A stretch of DNA of 64,000 bases, taken from DAITMV01 sp046318595. GTDB lineage: Bacteria; Pseudomonadota; Gammaproteobacteria; Burkholderiales; Burkholderiaceae_B. Below the pieces are notes generated by a model, which searched no databases, was not told where the DNA came from, and saw only the letters and a list, made by a program, of their open reading frames with translations. Each line of letters starts with the position of its first letter. Position 1 is the stretch's first letter. The stretch is taken from NCBI GenBank assembly GCA_046318595.1, contig JBKCTV010000015.1:62001-126000 (forward strand), written 5' to 3'. The translations under genes were made by a program, and so were the position numbers. Positions 15,666 to 24,827 of this stretch are shown here, one piece after another.

Positions 15666-18199
15666 ACCTTGCTTGTCGCGGGCGGTTTTTTCGCACCGGG
15701 CACTTTGACCGGACGCGGTTCAAATTCGAACCCCACACCGCCATCCGGTTTTTTGACCAGGTAGGCTTTGAACGGTCGACGTGTCTTCGAGGAAATAAAA
15801 CGCGGCAGCAAGTCGGTCTTGCCCTCATTGAGCAGTTTCTGCATTTGCCCAGGCTCGATCGGCTGCTGAAGAATCACTTTGCCAGAACGGAAATCGCAAG
15901 ATTTGGCCGGTGGCAGCGACTTCTCGCACAGATAAACGACGCCGTGCTCGTAGACGTTGGCGTGACACTTCGGACAGGGGCCGAGCGGTGTCTGCCCTGA
16001 AAAATCGACCGGTTCGGCGTCATCGCCATCGCTGCCCTGCCCGAAGTCGAACTCCAGCTTATGCTCGGCATTCAGTTTTAAAATGGCAGAAAACGGTCGT
16101 CCCATCTTGCTGCGAAAGCCATCGAGCAACGGCAGTTCGCGAACACGAAGCAAATCCTCTACCTCGGCGGTTTCGAAGGATCGACCGCCCGGGGTTTTGC
16201 TGATGGAAAATTCGCAATTCGCACACGCAAAGCGGCGATAATTTTCCTTGACACACCCACCGCACTGCGGACAAGGCGTGTGCAAAGTCGCGTAATCGCC
16301 AGGGATCGTATCTTCGCTGAAATTTTTGGCGCGCTCGACGATGGTCTGGGTAATCGCGGCAATTTCCTGCATAAAGGCCGGCCGCGACAGCACCCCTTTT
16401 TCGATCTGCGACAGCTTGTATTCCCATTCGCCGGTAAGCTCCGGCATGGTCAACTCCTCGACGCCCAGACCACGCAGCAAGGTCAGCAACTGAAACGCCT
16501 TGGCGCTGGGCAGCAACTCACGGCCATCACGCACCAGATACTTCTCGGTCAACAGCCCTTCGATGATCGCCGCCCGGGTAGCTGGCGTACCCAGACCTTT
16601 GGTGCCCATCGCTTCGCGCAGCTCTTCGTCGTCGACCAGCTTGCCGGCGCCTTCCATGGCGGACAGCAAGGTCGCCTCCGAGTAGCGCGCTGGCGGCCGC
16701 GTATGCTGCGCCAGCACCGTCATATCCTGATTGACGACCGTTTCATCGGCCTTCACTGGCACAAGCATGCCTTCCTCACCAACCGCCGCCTCGCGGCCAT
16801 ACACGCTCAGCCACCCAGGCGACACCAGAACCTTGCCTTCGGTTTTGAAAGGCTGCGCGTCGACCGTGGTGATACGGGTCGTGATTTGATACTCGGCCGC
16901 CGGAAAAAACACCGCCAAAAAGCGTTTGACGACCAGATCGTAGAGCTTCTGCTCGGGTTCGGACAATGATTTGGGTGTTTGCAGGGTCGGGATGATTGCA
17001 AAGTGATCCGATACCTTGGTGTTATCGAAAATACGTTTATTGGGCTTGACCCAGCCGTTTTTCAAAATGTTTTGCGCATGCGGCCCGTATGCGCGCAGCA
17101 GTTCGCTACCCGCGCCTTTGCCGCCCTCGACCAGGGCCTCCAAAGTCTGTTTGACAGAGCCGATGTAATCTTCCGGCAACGCTTTGGAGTCGGTCCGCGG
17201 ATAGGTCAGCGCCTTGTGCTTTTCATACAAAGCCTGCGCCAGGCCGAGGGTATTTTTCGCCGAGAAGCCAAAGCGCCCATTGGCCTCGCGCTGCAAGGTG
17301 GTCAGGTCGAACAGCTGCGGGGCGATTTGCGAGGACGGCCTGGACTCCTCTTCGACAGCGCCCGGCTTGCCGCGACAGGCATCGGCGATCGCTCGGGCTT
17401 TGGCTTCATCCCACAGGCGCTCGGCGCGCGCATCGGGATCGTCGTTCTTTTTGAAGGCCAGATCGACCCATTTACCTTCGTATTCGCCCGCTTCCGCGCC
17501 GAAGTTGGCTTTGATTTCCCAGTAGGGCTTGGCGACGAACTTACGAATTTTTTCTTCACGCTCGACGACGATGGTCAAGGTCGGCGTCTGCACCCGGCCG
17601 ACGGTCGTTAGATAAAAACCACCCTCTTTGCTGTTGAATGCGGTCATGGCGCGAGTGCCATTGATGCCGACCAGCCAGTCGGCTTCTGACCGGCAGCGCG
17701 CGGCGTCGGCCAGAGGCAGCATGTCGGCGTCGTCGCGCAGCCTGGCGAACGCCTCGCGGATCGAGGCTGGCGTCATGGATTGCAACCACAGCCGTTTGAC
17801 CGGTTTGTCACTTTTGGCGTGCTGCGCGATCAAGCGAAAAATCAGTTCGCCCTCGCGGCCAGCATCGCAGGCATTGATCAGGCTCACCACATCCTTGCGC
17901 TTGATCAGCTTGGTCAGCAGCTTGAGACGTGACTCGGTCTTGGCGATCGGGTTTAAGGCGAAATGCGGGGGTAACACCGGTAAATGGTTGAAGCTCCACT
18001 TGCCGCGCTTGACCTCGAACTCCTCGGGCGCTTTGATTTCAAGCAAGTGACCAATGGCAGATGACAGCACAAAAGCATCACTTTCGAAGTAATCGTCGTG
18101 CTTCGTAAAGCCACCCAAAGCGCGGGCGATGTCGGCCGCAACCGATGGTTTTTCGGCGATGATCAACGATTTTTGTGCGGCGGGGACGGCGGAGCTCAC
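15659..18199 (-). CDS. topB: DNA topoisomerase III
   Basis: 846-residue type IA topoisomerase. The TOPRIM start I-I-A-E-K-P-S-V-A (~13-21) and D-A-G-R-E-G-E-L-I are present, and the active-site tyrosine lies in L-T-Y-P-R-T-D-S. The C-terminal region carries Cys-rich zinc-ribbon repeats (C-P-Q-C-G-G and C-P-K-C-H), making it longer than E. coli TopB. It decatenates and resolves DNA during replication and recombination. dprA lies next on the same strand, 83 bases away, a pairing I know from betaproteobacteria; the intervening smg/DUF494 gene seen in some relatives is missing. Confidence 0.93.
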   Translation of the reverse strand: MSSAVPAAQKSLIIAEKPSVAADIARALGGFTKHDDYFESDAFVLSSAIGHLLEIKAPEEFEVKRGKWSFNHLPVLPPHFALNPIAKTESRLKLLTKLIKRKDVVSLINACDAGREGELIFRLIAQHAKSDKPVKRLWLQSMTPASIREAFARLRDDADMLPLADAARCRSEADWLVGINGTRAMTAFNSKEGGFYLTTVGRVQTPTLTIVVEREEKIRKFVAKPYWEIKANFGAEAGEYEGKWVDLAFKKNDDPDARAERLWDEAKARAIADACRGKPGAVEEESRPSSQIAPQLFDLTTLQREANGRFGFSAKNTLGLAQALYEKHKALTYPRTDSKALPEDYIGSVKQTLEALVEGGKGAGSELLRAYGPHAQNILKNGWVKPNKRIFDNTKVSDHFAIIPTLQTPKSLSEPEQKLYDLVVKRFLAVFFPAAEYQITTRITTVDAQPFKTEGKVLVSPGWLSVYGREAAVGEEGMLVPVKADETVVNQDMTVLAQHTRPPARYSEATLLSAMEGAGKLVDDEELREAMGTKGLGTPATRAAIIEGLLTEKYLVRDGRELLPSAKAFQLLTLLRGLGVEELTMPELTGEWEYKLSQIEKGVLSRPAFMQEIAAITQTIVERAKNFSEDTIPGDYATLHTPCPQCGGCVKENYRRFACANCEFSISKTPGGRSFETAEVEDLLRVRELPLLDGFRSKMGRPFSAILKLNAEHKLEFDFGQGSDGDDAEPVDFSGQTPLGPCPKCHANVYEHGVVYLCEKSLPPAKSCDFRSGKVILQQPIEPGQMQKLLNEGKTDLLPRFISSKTRRPFKAYLVKKPDGGVGFEFEPRPVKVPGAKKPPATSKVA

Positions 18200-18282
18200 A
18201 GCGACGGCTTTCTTAATACAAGTCGGCGAAGTTTAAGCGGGCCGGAAAGGGCAAAGCAAGCGGTATCGTATAAAAAATTTCC

Positions 18283-19461
18283 TCATCGCACCCGGACCCA
18301 CCGCTGACCGGCCTCGGCAGCTGCCCAGCCAGCGAGCTCTAATCCGGTTAATGCACCGAGCACATCGCTGATCGGCAGCGCACAGCGCGCCTGTATTTCA
18401 TCGATCGATAACGGGTCGAAAGCCATGCTGTGCAAAATGGTTTGCTGGTCGCCGGGCAGACCATGCAGACTGAGGTCAGATGTTTCTGTTCCCGGCAAGG
18501 TGGGCTGAGTGGCCAAAACAATTTCTCCCGGCCCCGCGATTCGTTCGCTTTCCACACTTGGCAGCACGTCCTCTTCGATTTGCACAGCGTTTTCAACGAG
18601 AATCGCACCGTTGCGGATCATTTGATGGCAGCCGCGCGCATGGGTCGACTGGATCGACCCCGGGATAGCCATGACGATCCGGCCGAGCTGGCCGGCCTGT
18701 TGGGCCGTGATCAGCGAGCCGGACTTAGGGGCGGCCTCGACCACCACCAGTCCGTGGCACAAACCGGCGATCAACCGGTTACGGCGAGGAAAGAATTCAC
18801 GGCGGGGGCTCGTGCCCGGCGGATATTCGGACAACAACAACCCCTGCTGAGCCAGGATCCGGGTGGCCAGTGGATCGTGCGCCCGGGGATAAATTACATC
18901 GATGCCAGCGCCCATGACGGCAATCGTCGCCCCCTTGGCATCCAGCGCGCCGACATGGGAAGCGCCGTCGATACCGGCTGCCAGGCCGCTGACGATGCAC
19001 CATCCGCGACGCGCGAGCCATTCCGAAAAATCGTGCGCGTTGCGCAGCCCGGCTTGGCTGGCATTCCGACTACCGACCGAGGCGATAGATTTATAACCGA
19101 ACAGCGCCGGATTGCCACGTGCGAACAAAACCAGCGGCGGATCCGCCAAATGCCGCAAACGCGTCGGATAAGCCGGGTGTCCCCAGTCGAGGAAAATAGC
19201 ATCTGGCGTTTTCAACCACTGCAGCGTGGCCTGCGTCCAGTCGTCGAGATACGGATGCGCCAGCTCGAACCAAGCATCGGTCTGCGCTTGCAGAATCGGG
19301 CGCATCGTTTCGGGCGTTTGCACAGCGACGATGTCGGGTCGGTCGAAAGTTTTTGCCAGTAAATAGCGCTGCACCGGCTTCAGCGCTGGGTGATAAGCCA
19401 AATTTAGCGCCTGCCGTATGCGCCGTTCATCGTCGGAATGGATCATTACATCAAAAAACAA
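18283..19461 (-). CDS. dprA: DNA processing protein DprA
   Basis: 392 residues. The Rossmann-like core shows G-S-R-N-A-S, S-G-L-A-A-G-I-D, M-G-A-G-I-D-V-I-Y-P-R, S-E-Y-P-P-G-T and G-S-L-I-T-A, all typical of DprA, which loads RecA onto incoming single-stranded DNA in natural transformation. A C-terminal winged-helix-like part (L-S-I-D-E-I-Q-A...) follows. The start at 19461 is 5 bases after the stop of the upstream gene; an internal Met at 19446 is an alternative. With a type IV-like pilus locus in the same window, DNA uptake is plausible but not shown. Confidence 0.92.
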   Translation of the reverse strand: MFFDVMIHSDDERRIRQALNLAYHPALKPVQRYLLAKTFDRPDIVAVQTPETMRPILQAQTDAWFELAHPYLDDWTQATLQWLKTPDAIFLDWGHPAYPTRLRHLADPPLVLFARGNPALFGYKSIASVGSRNASQAGLRNAHDFSEWLARRGWCIVSGLAAGIDGASHVGALDAKGATIAVMGAGIDVIYPRAHDPLATRILAQQGLLLSEYPPGTSPRREFFPRRNRLIAGLCHGLVVVEAAPKSGSLITAQQAGQLGRIVMAIPGSIQSTHARGCHQMIRNGAILVENAVQIEEDVLPSVESERIAGPGEIVLATQPTLPGTETSDLSLHGLPGDQQTILHSMAFDPLSIDEIQARCALPISDVLGALTGLELAGWAAAEAGQRWVRVR

Positions 19462-19466
19462 AGCGT

Positions 19467-20342
19467 TTAAGGGGCGGCGCCGACCACCGGTTGGCCGACA
19501 CGGATTTCGGTGGAGGCTTTTTGCAGGAAAACCAGCGCCGTACGCCCCTGCCCGGACAGTACGATGCCCCGCGCGACGACCTGATCGGGCAGTTTTACGG
19601 GCGGCTTGCCATACTCCGACAGGCTCATGAGCTCGCCTGGTTGCAATATATTCAACAATTCGCCGCGCTGTAGCGATGACCCCAGGGGCAACGCCACAGC
19701 CACGATGGAGCCGTTGACCGCCACCGGGTGCAGGCCGAGAATCGCGGCAATCTGACCGGCCGTCCCGACTGGCGCCGGCTTGGGCTGAATACCGATGTGG
19801 TTTTCCACCGCAGCGCTCACCACGCCCGCGCCCACCAGCACATCGGAATAGCTTTTGAGCAATCGCAGCGTGACGACATCGCCAAGCTCCACGACTTCCG
19901 CCACACCGGCGATTTCAGCGCTGTATCCCAGCACCTCACCGTCGTTCAGCCGTATAGGCTGACGATGCTTAATGACCGATACCCGATGCCCGACAGCCAC
20001 CCCATCAACCAACGCCAAAAATACATCGCCTTCGCCGATCAGGACGCGATCGCCGAGCGATTTGAGCACCAACCCGGCTTTTTCCCCCTGCGTTTTGCTC
20101 AACAGCAGAGTCTGATCGGTGAAAGCCTCGAGCGTCCGCCAGTCCGTACCTGTCGGGGCGGCAGCGACGAGCGGATCGGCACGAATCTCCGGCGACCGCT
20201 TTTCGATGGGCAGCGGCGCGGCAGCGCTGGGCTTGACGATATTTTTCTGCGCCAGCACCGGGGGGCACGCCAAGAGTAAAATCAGTGGTAATACCCTTAC
20301 CCTGATTGACTTGGCGGTATATCCTATCGTTATCGAATGCAT
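19467..20342 (-). CDS. Exported protein related to LysM proteins, LysM domain absent
   Basis: 291 residues with a signal peptide (V-L-P-L-I-L-L-L-A-C-P-P-V-L-A). In many betaproteobacteria the gene between dprA and def is a LysM peptidoglycan-binding protein. The segment G-E-V-L-G-Y-S-A-E-I-A-G-V-A-E-V and the C-terminal pattern resemble the conserved region after LysM in that family. The LysM motif itself (G-D-T-L-W type) is not present. It may therefore act in the periplasm without binding peptidoglycan through LysM. Its start is only 11 bases from the divergent def start, so promoters must overlap the coding ends. Confidence 0.6.
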   Translation of the reverse strand: MHSITIGYTAKSIRVRVLPLILLLACPPVLAQKNIVKPSAAAPLPIEKRSPEIRADPLVAAAPTGTDWRTLEAFTDQTLLLSKTQGEKAGLVLKSLGDRVLIGEGDVFLALVDGVAVGHRVSVIKHRQPIRLNDGEVLGYSAEIAGVAEVVELGDVVTLRLLKSYSDVLVGAGVVSAAVENHIGIQPKPAPVGTAGQIAAILGLHPVAVNGSIVAVALPLGSSLQRGELLNILQPGELMSLSEYGKPPVKLPDQVVARGIVLSGQGRTALVFLQKASTEIRVGQPVVGAAP

Positions 20343-20353
20343 GGAAACCTCAT

Positions 20354-20866
20354 ATGGCGTTGTTGCAGATTTTGCGGTATCCCGACCCGAGATTGAAAAT
20401 CGTGGCCCAAAGGATCACCCGGTTTGATGACAGATTGGACAAACTGGCCCAGGATATGGTTGAGACAATGTACGCAGCCCCAGGGGTCGGCCTGGCCGCG
20501 ACCCAGGTCGATATTCACGAGCGTTTGATCGTGGTGGACGTGTCCGAGGATCGCAGCGGCCTGCTGATTCTGGTCAACCCCGAAATCGTTGACCACAGCC
20601 AGGAATGCAAACCCTACGAAGAGGGTTGTTTGTCGGTCCCCGGCGTCTACGATACCGTCGAGCGACCGGCACGCGTGCGCATACGCGCGCAAACCCTGCG
20701 CGGCGAGGCGTTTGAAAAAGAGGCAGATGAACTGCTGGCGGTCTGTGTGCAACATGAAATCGATCATCTCAACGGCAAAGTGTTCGTGGAGTATTTGTCG
20801 CAATTGAAACAAACCCGAATTCGCAGCAAACTTAAAAAACAGGACAAGAATTTGCTGCCGGATTGA
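20354..20866 (+). CDS. def: Peptide deformylase
   Basis: 170 residues from ATG 20354; the longer frame from 20306 adds residues not seen in the family. The three catalytic motifs are intact: G-V-G-L-A-A-T-Q, E-G-C-L-S-V-P-G (metal-binding Cys) and H-E-I-D-H-L-N-G (two His and the catalytic Glu). It removes the formyl group from nascent proteins. It is followed by fmt, the usual partner. A TTGACT -35-like element lies at 20306-20311, but the matching -10 is weak. Confidence 0.97.
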   Translation: MALLQILRYPDPRLKIVAQRITRFDDRLDKLAQDMVETMYAAPGVGLAATQVDIHERLIVVDVSEDRSGLLILVNPEIVDHSQECKPYEEGCLSVPGVYDTVERPARVRIRAQTLRGEAFEKEADELLAVCVQHEIDHLNGKVFVEYLSQLKQTRIRSKLKKQDKNLLPD

Positions 20867-20961
20867 TCCGCCATTTAACTATTCTCCTCACATTGCCACG
20901 GGCGGCCACGCGATACATCCCCCGTCGCGGTCGAAAGGCTAACCGCACAAGGAAATCGAAC

Positions 20962-22005
20962 ATGAAAGTGGCGTTCGCCGGAACCCCAGCTTTCGCCGAA
21001 GCCGCGCTTGCGGCTTTATTGGCCGCCGGCTGGTCGGTGCCGCTGGTTTTGACTCAGCCCGACCGCCCGGCCGGGCGAGGCTTGAAGACCCGCTCCGCGC
21101 CGGTCAAACAAACAGCCCTGAAACATGGCCTGACCGTGCTGCAACCGTCCTCACTAAAGGCTGGTGCGGACGCAGATGCGACTCTGCAGAGGCTACGAAG
21201 CTGTGCGGCGGGCCAGCCGCCCGACGTGCTGATCGTTGCCGCGTACGGACTGATTTTACCGGCCGCGGTGCTGACGATTCCACGTCTGGGCTGCCTGAAC
21301 ATCCATGCGAGCCTGTTGCCGCGCTGGCGCGGCGCGGCGCCCGTTCAGCGCGCCATCGAGGATGGCGACGCACAGACCGGCATCACCATCATGCGAATGG
21401 ACGAGGGGCTGGATACCGGCGATATCTGTTTGATGAAAACCACGCCAATCAACGCCGATGACACCGCCGGCAGCCTGTTGACGAGGCTGTCCAGCATAGG
21501 CGCTGCCGCGATTCTGGAAGCACTCGAAGCATTGCAAGCGGGTACTTTGCCGCGCCTGCCACAACCATCAACAGGCGCAACGTATGCCTCAAAAATTTTT
21601 AAGGAAGAAGCCTGGCTCGACTGGAACATGGATGCCGCACGACTTGAACGCTTGCTGCGCGCCTTCGATCCAACGCCGGGCGGTATGGCACAATTGCCGG
21701 TCGAGCGTCATGTTTTGTCGCAGAGCGCTACGCCCGATGTATGCGGTGGCGCGCTCGAGTTGCTGAAAATCTGGGCGGCGCGGGTGCATGACGACAGCGC
21801 CTTGCCGACCAATACGACCCCTCCAGGTACGATCCTGCGCTTCGATCTCGCCGGTCTGCTGATACAGTGCCGGCGCGGCAGGCTTTTGCTGACCGAAGCG
21901 CAACGGCCAGGTGCGCGGCGCCAAGCCGTCTGGCAGGCACTGTGCGGACGGACGTTCAAACCGGGAGACCGGCTATATGGTCGGGAGGGGGCCAAAGTCG
22001 AGTGA
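20962..22005 (+). CDS. fmt: Methionyl-tRNA formyltransferase
   Basis: 347 residues from ATG 20962, chosen because AAGGAAAT precedes it and the product begins M-K-V-A-F-A-G-T-P-A-F as in the family; the frame extends upstream to 20863 without support. Motifs G-T-P-A-F-A, T-Q-P-D-R-P-A-G-R-G, the catalytic-site loop L-N-I-H-A-S-L-L-P-R-W-R-G-A-A-P and D-E-G-L-D-T-G-D are present. It formylates initiator Met-tRNA, the reaction undone on proteins by Def, encoded just upstream. Confidence 0.96.
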   Translation: MKVAFAGTPAFAEAALAALLAAGWSVPLVLTQPDRPAGRGLKTRSAPVKQTALKHGLTVLQPSSLKAGADADATLQRLRSCAAGQPPDVLIVAAYGLILPAAVLTIPRLGCLNIHASLLPRWRGAAPVQRAIEDGDAQTGITIMRMDEGLDTGDICLMKTTPINADDTAGSLLTRLSSIGAAAILEALEALQAGTLPRLPQPSTGATYASKIFKEEAWLDWNMDAARLERLLRAFDPTPGGMAQLPVERHVLSQSATPDVCGGALELLKIWAARVHDDSALPTNTTPPGTILRFDLAGLLIQCRRGRLLLTEAQRPGARRQAVWQALCGRTFKPGDRLYGREGAKVE

Positions 22006-22071
22006 ATCTTTTACGGTTTGTCGTCTCTAAACGCTGCATCGCATTTCATTTGTTTATAAAACGGAGCCAAT

Positions 22072-22926
22072 ATGTTCAACTGGATGAAAACTTTCCTGCT
22101 GATGGCAGCGATCACCGCCCTGCTGGGCATCATCGGAGCGTTCATCGGGGGTCAGTCCGGTATGCTTATCGCGTTAGGTGTCGCCGCCGCGATGAACATC
22201 GGGGCGTACTGGTTTTCGGACACGCTGGTCCTGAAAATGTATAACGCACAGGAAGTCGACGCGACCAGTGCGCCGCAGTTCTACAGCATGATTGCCGAGC
22301 TTGCGCAACGGGCGCAGCTGCCGATGCCACGGGTTTATTTGATCCAAGAAGAGGCACCGAACGCTTTCGCCACAGGGCGAAATCCGGAACATGCGGCCGT
22401 GGCGGCCACCACTGGTATTTTACAGGTACTGTCCGCCCGCGAGCTGCGCGGCGTCATGGCGCACGAACTGGCGCACGTCAGGCATCGCGACATTCTGACC
22501 TCGACTATTTCGGCGACGATGGCAGGTGCCATTTCCATGCTGGCTAACTTCGCGGTGTTTTTCGGTGGTCGCGACGAGGCCGGCAGACCAGTTAACCCGA
22601 TCGCCGGCATACTGGTGGCGATTCTCGCCCCGCTGGCAGCATCCGTCATTCAAATGGCGATTTCTCGCGCCCGCGAATACGAAGCCGATCGCGGTGGCGC
22701 GGAAATTTCCGGCGACCCGGCCGCCCTGGCCCAAGCACTGGAAAAAATTCATCACTACGCGCAGCGGGGAGCGCCCATGCAGACCGCCGAAGCGCATCCA
22801 GAAACCGCCCAGATGATGATCATGAACCCTTTGAGCGGCTCGGGCCTGGCCAATCTCTTCAGCACACATCCGCCTACCGAAGAGCGTGTTCGCCGTTTAT
22901 ACGCCATGGCACAAGGTGATCGATGA
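22072..22926 (+). CDS. htpX: Membrane zinc metalloprotease HtpX
   Basis: 284 residues. Two N-terminal membrane segments (W-M-K-T-F-L-L-M-A-A and the following G-M-L-I-A-L-G) precede the catalytic H-E-L-A-H in M-A-H-E-L-A-H-V-R-H-R-D, then two more hydrophobic segments and the conserved E-Y-E-A-D-R-G zinc-ligand region. It degrades damaged membrane proteins. A CGGAG ribosome-binding sequence precedes the ATG. The rsmB frame overlaps its 3' end or begins just after it, a common order with fmt upstream. Confidence 0.95.
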   Translation: MFNWMKTFLLMAAITALLGIIGAFIGGQSGMLIALGVAAAMNIGAYWFSDTLVLKMYNAQEVDATSAPQFYSMIAELAQRAQLPMPRVYLIQEEAPNAFATGRNPEHAAVAATTGILQVLSARELRGVMAHELAHVRHRDILTSTISATMAGAISMLANFAVFFGGRDEAGRPVNPIAGILVAILAPLAASVIQMAISRAREYEADRGGAEISGDPAALAQALEKIHHYAQRGAPMQTAEAHPETAQMMIMNPLSGSGLANLFSTHPPTEERVRRLYAMAQGDR

Positions 22927-22939
22927 GCGCCGGCCGTTG

Positions 22940-24247
22940 ATGGCGCAACTACCGGGCGGCAGCCTGGCCGAGGCTTTGCTGCGCGCCGCAGAGTTGTTGG
23001 GTGCCGTCATACGCGACGGACGGTCGGCATCGCGCCTGTTCGATGGTATGCCGGCCAATGAAGCGCGAGGGCAGACACAGGATCTGGTGTATTTCGGCCT
23101 GCGGCACTGGCGGCGCGGTCAGTTTCTGGTGCGGCGCCTCACCGACGGCAAAACACTAACGCCGGCCTTGCTCGACGATTTTCTGAGTTTGAGTCTGGCG
23201 CTGCTGTCAGCCCCCCCACCACTCAAATATGAACCGCATGTGTTGACGCATCAGGCAGTCGAAGCAGCCCAAGCGCACCCCGCCCTAGCCCGCGGCAAAG
23301 GCCTGGTAAACGCCTGTTTGCGGCGCTTCCTACGAGAACGCGACATGTTGCTGGCTGCCGTGCAGGCGGAGCCCGCCACACGCTGGAATTATCCCGAATG
23401 GTGGATCGATAAGCTACGCAGCCAACACCCGACCGCCTGGGAAAGGCTGCTTGAGCAGGGCAACGCCAAGCCGCCATTGATCCTGCGCGTCAACCGTCGA
23501 TCGCAGCCCCGCGACGACTGGTTGCAAAGCCGACGCGCAGCAGGGCTGACCGATCTCGAGCCAATCGGCGAAGACGGCATAAGGCTGGCACAAGCGCTGC
23601 CGGTGGACGCCATCCCCGGTTTTGCGCAAGGTGAAGTTTCCGTGCAGGACAGCGGCGCGCAACAGGCAGCGCATTTACTGGATCTGCGGCCGGGCATGCG
23701 CGTATTGGACGCCTGCGCCGCGCCCGGCGGTAAAACCGGTCACATTCTCGAACTGGCCGATGTCGACCTGCTCGCACTGGATCACGACGCCAGACGCCTG
23801 CAGCGGGTCGAGGACAATCTGCGGCGCCTGCATCTTCTCGACGGCCGAGTTCGCCTGCAGATGGCCGATGCCTGTTCGCCCATGACCTGGTGGGATGGCG
23901 TCGGTTTCGATGCGGTGCTGGCCGATGTCCCATGCTCGGGCTCGGGCGTGATCCGGCGACACCCCGACATCCGCTGGCTGCGTTCGCCGCGCGATGTTGC
24001 GAACTTGTGTCAGACCCAACAGCAAATGCTGGCTGCGCTCTGGCCGGCGGTCAAGCCGGGTGGTACATTGCTGCTGGTCACCTGTTCCGTTTTTCTCGAA
24101 GAGGGCGAACATCTGGCGGCGTCCTTCTTGCGGGCACATTCCGACGCGTTGCCACGACCGGCTCCCGGTTATCTGCTGCCGCGTTCCTCAAAAACCGATA
24201 TCGAACCCGACGGCTTTTTTTATGCGCGCTTTACGAAACGGGTTTAA
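22940..24247 (+). CDS. rsmB: 16S rRNA m5C967 methyltransferase
   Basis: 435 residues from ATG 22940; a GTG at 22916 and a longer frame from 22886 overlapping htpX are also open. The N-terminal NusB-like helical domain is followed by a Rossmann methyltransferase domain with D-A-C-A-A-P-G-G-K-T (SAM binding), D-V-P-C-S-G-S-G (motif IV) and the catalytic T-C-S (motif VI). It methylates C967 of 16S rRNA. It overlaps the next gene by 26 bases, the usual start of an rsmB–DUF4390–ntrY–ntrX cluster. Confidence 0.93.
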   Translation: MAQLPGGSLAEALLRAAELLGAVIRDGRSASRLFDGMPANEARGQTQDLVYFGLRHWRRGQFLVRRLTDGKTLTPALLDDFLSLSLALLSAPPPLKYEPHVLTHQAVEAAQAHPALARGKGLVNACLRRFLRERDMLLAAVQAEPATRWNYPEWWIDKLRSQHPTAWERLLEQGNAKPPLILRVNRRSQPRDDWLQSRRAAGLTDLEPIGEDGIRLAQALPVDAIPGFAQGEVSVQDSGAQQAAHLLDLRPGMRVLDACAAPGGKTGHILELADVDLLALDHDARRLQRVEDNLRRLHLLDGRVRLQMADACSPMTWWDGVGFDAVLADVPCSGSGVIRRHPDIRWLRSPRDVANLCQTQQQMLAALWPAVKPGGTLLLVTCSVFLEEGEHLAASFLRAHSDALPRPAPGYLLPRSSKTDIEPDGFFYARFTKRV

Positions 24248-24827
24248 ACGAGCGGGCCACCTCCTGTTGGCGCTCACCTTGTCCTTGACGTTGGCACTGC
24301 CAATACAGGCGGCGCGAGACGTGATCGAAGCCAACGATGTCAGACTCGAACCTGCCGAATCTCCCGAAGCCGGCTGGATGCTTTCGGCCACTTTTCTGGT
24401 CGAGCTCAACGCACGGCTGGAGGATGTCGTCAACCGCGGAGTACCACTGTATTTCGTCGTGGAGTTCGAATTGAACCGACCGCGCTGGTACTGGCTCGAC
24501 GAGCAGGCCGTCAGCGCGACCCGGTCTTATCGTTTGTCCTACCACGCCCTAACACGGCAGTACCGGGTGTCGTTCGGCGCCCTGCAATTGGGGTTCGCCA
24601 CGCTACGCGAGGCCTTGGACATGTTGTCACACATCCGGGACTGGAAAGTCGTCGAGCGGGGGGTTCTCAAAACCGGCGCCACCTATGCCGGTGCTTTACG
24701 AATGCGACTGGACATCGCGCAGATGCCCAAACCCTTTCAAATCAACGCTATCACCAACCGCGACTGGACTCTCGCGTCCGAATGGTATCGGTTCGGGTTT
24801 ACACCGGTTTCCGAAGTAACGCGATGA
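24222..24827 (+). CDS. DUF4390 exported protein
   Basis: 201 residues from ATG 24222. It has a signal peptide (L-L-L-A-L-T-L-S-L-T-L-A-L, cleaved near I-Q-A-A) and a beta-rich domain with V-E-F-E-L-N-R-P-R-W-Y-W and R-Q-Y-R-V-S-F-G, typical of DUF4390. The family is regularly found between rsmB and ntrY in betaproteobacteria. It has no known biochemical activity; a periplasmic input to the NtrY sensor is a reasonable guess. Both ends overlap the neighbours. Confidence 0.8.
   Translation: MRALRNGFKRAGHLLLALTLSLTLALPIQAARDVIEANDVRLEPAESPEAGWMLSATFLVELNARLEDVVNRGVPLYFVVEFELNRPRWYWLDEQAVSATRSYRLSYHALTRQYRVSFGALQLGFATLREALDMLSHIRDWKVVERGVLKTGATYAGALRMRLDIAQMPKPFQINAITNRDWTLASEWYRFGFTPVSEVTR

Noticed and set aside
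16280..16969. 229-aa plus-strand frame opposite topB
   Set aside because: topB motifs cover this interval on the minus strand; the frame is a GC-driven shadow.
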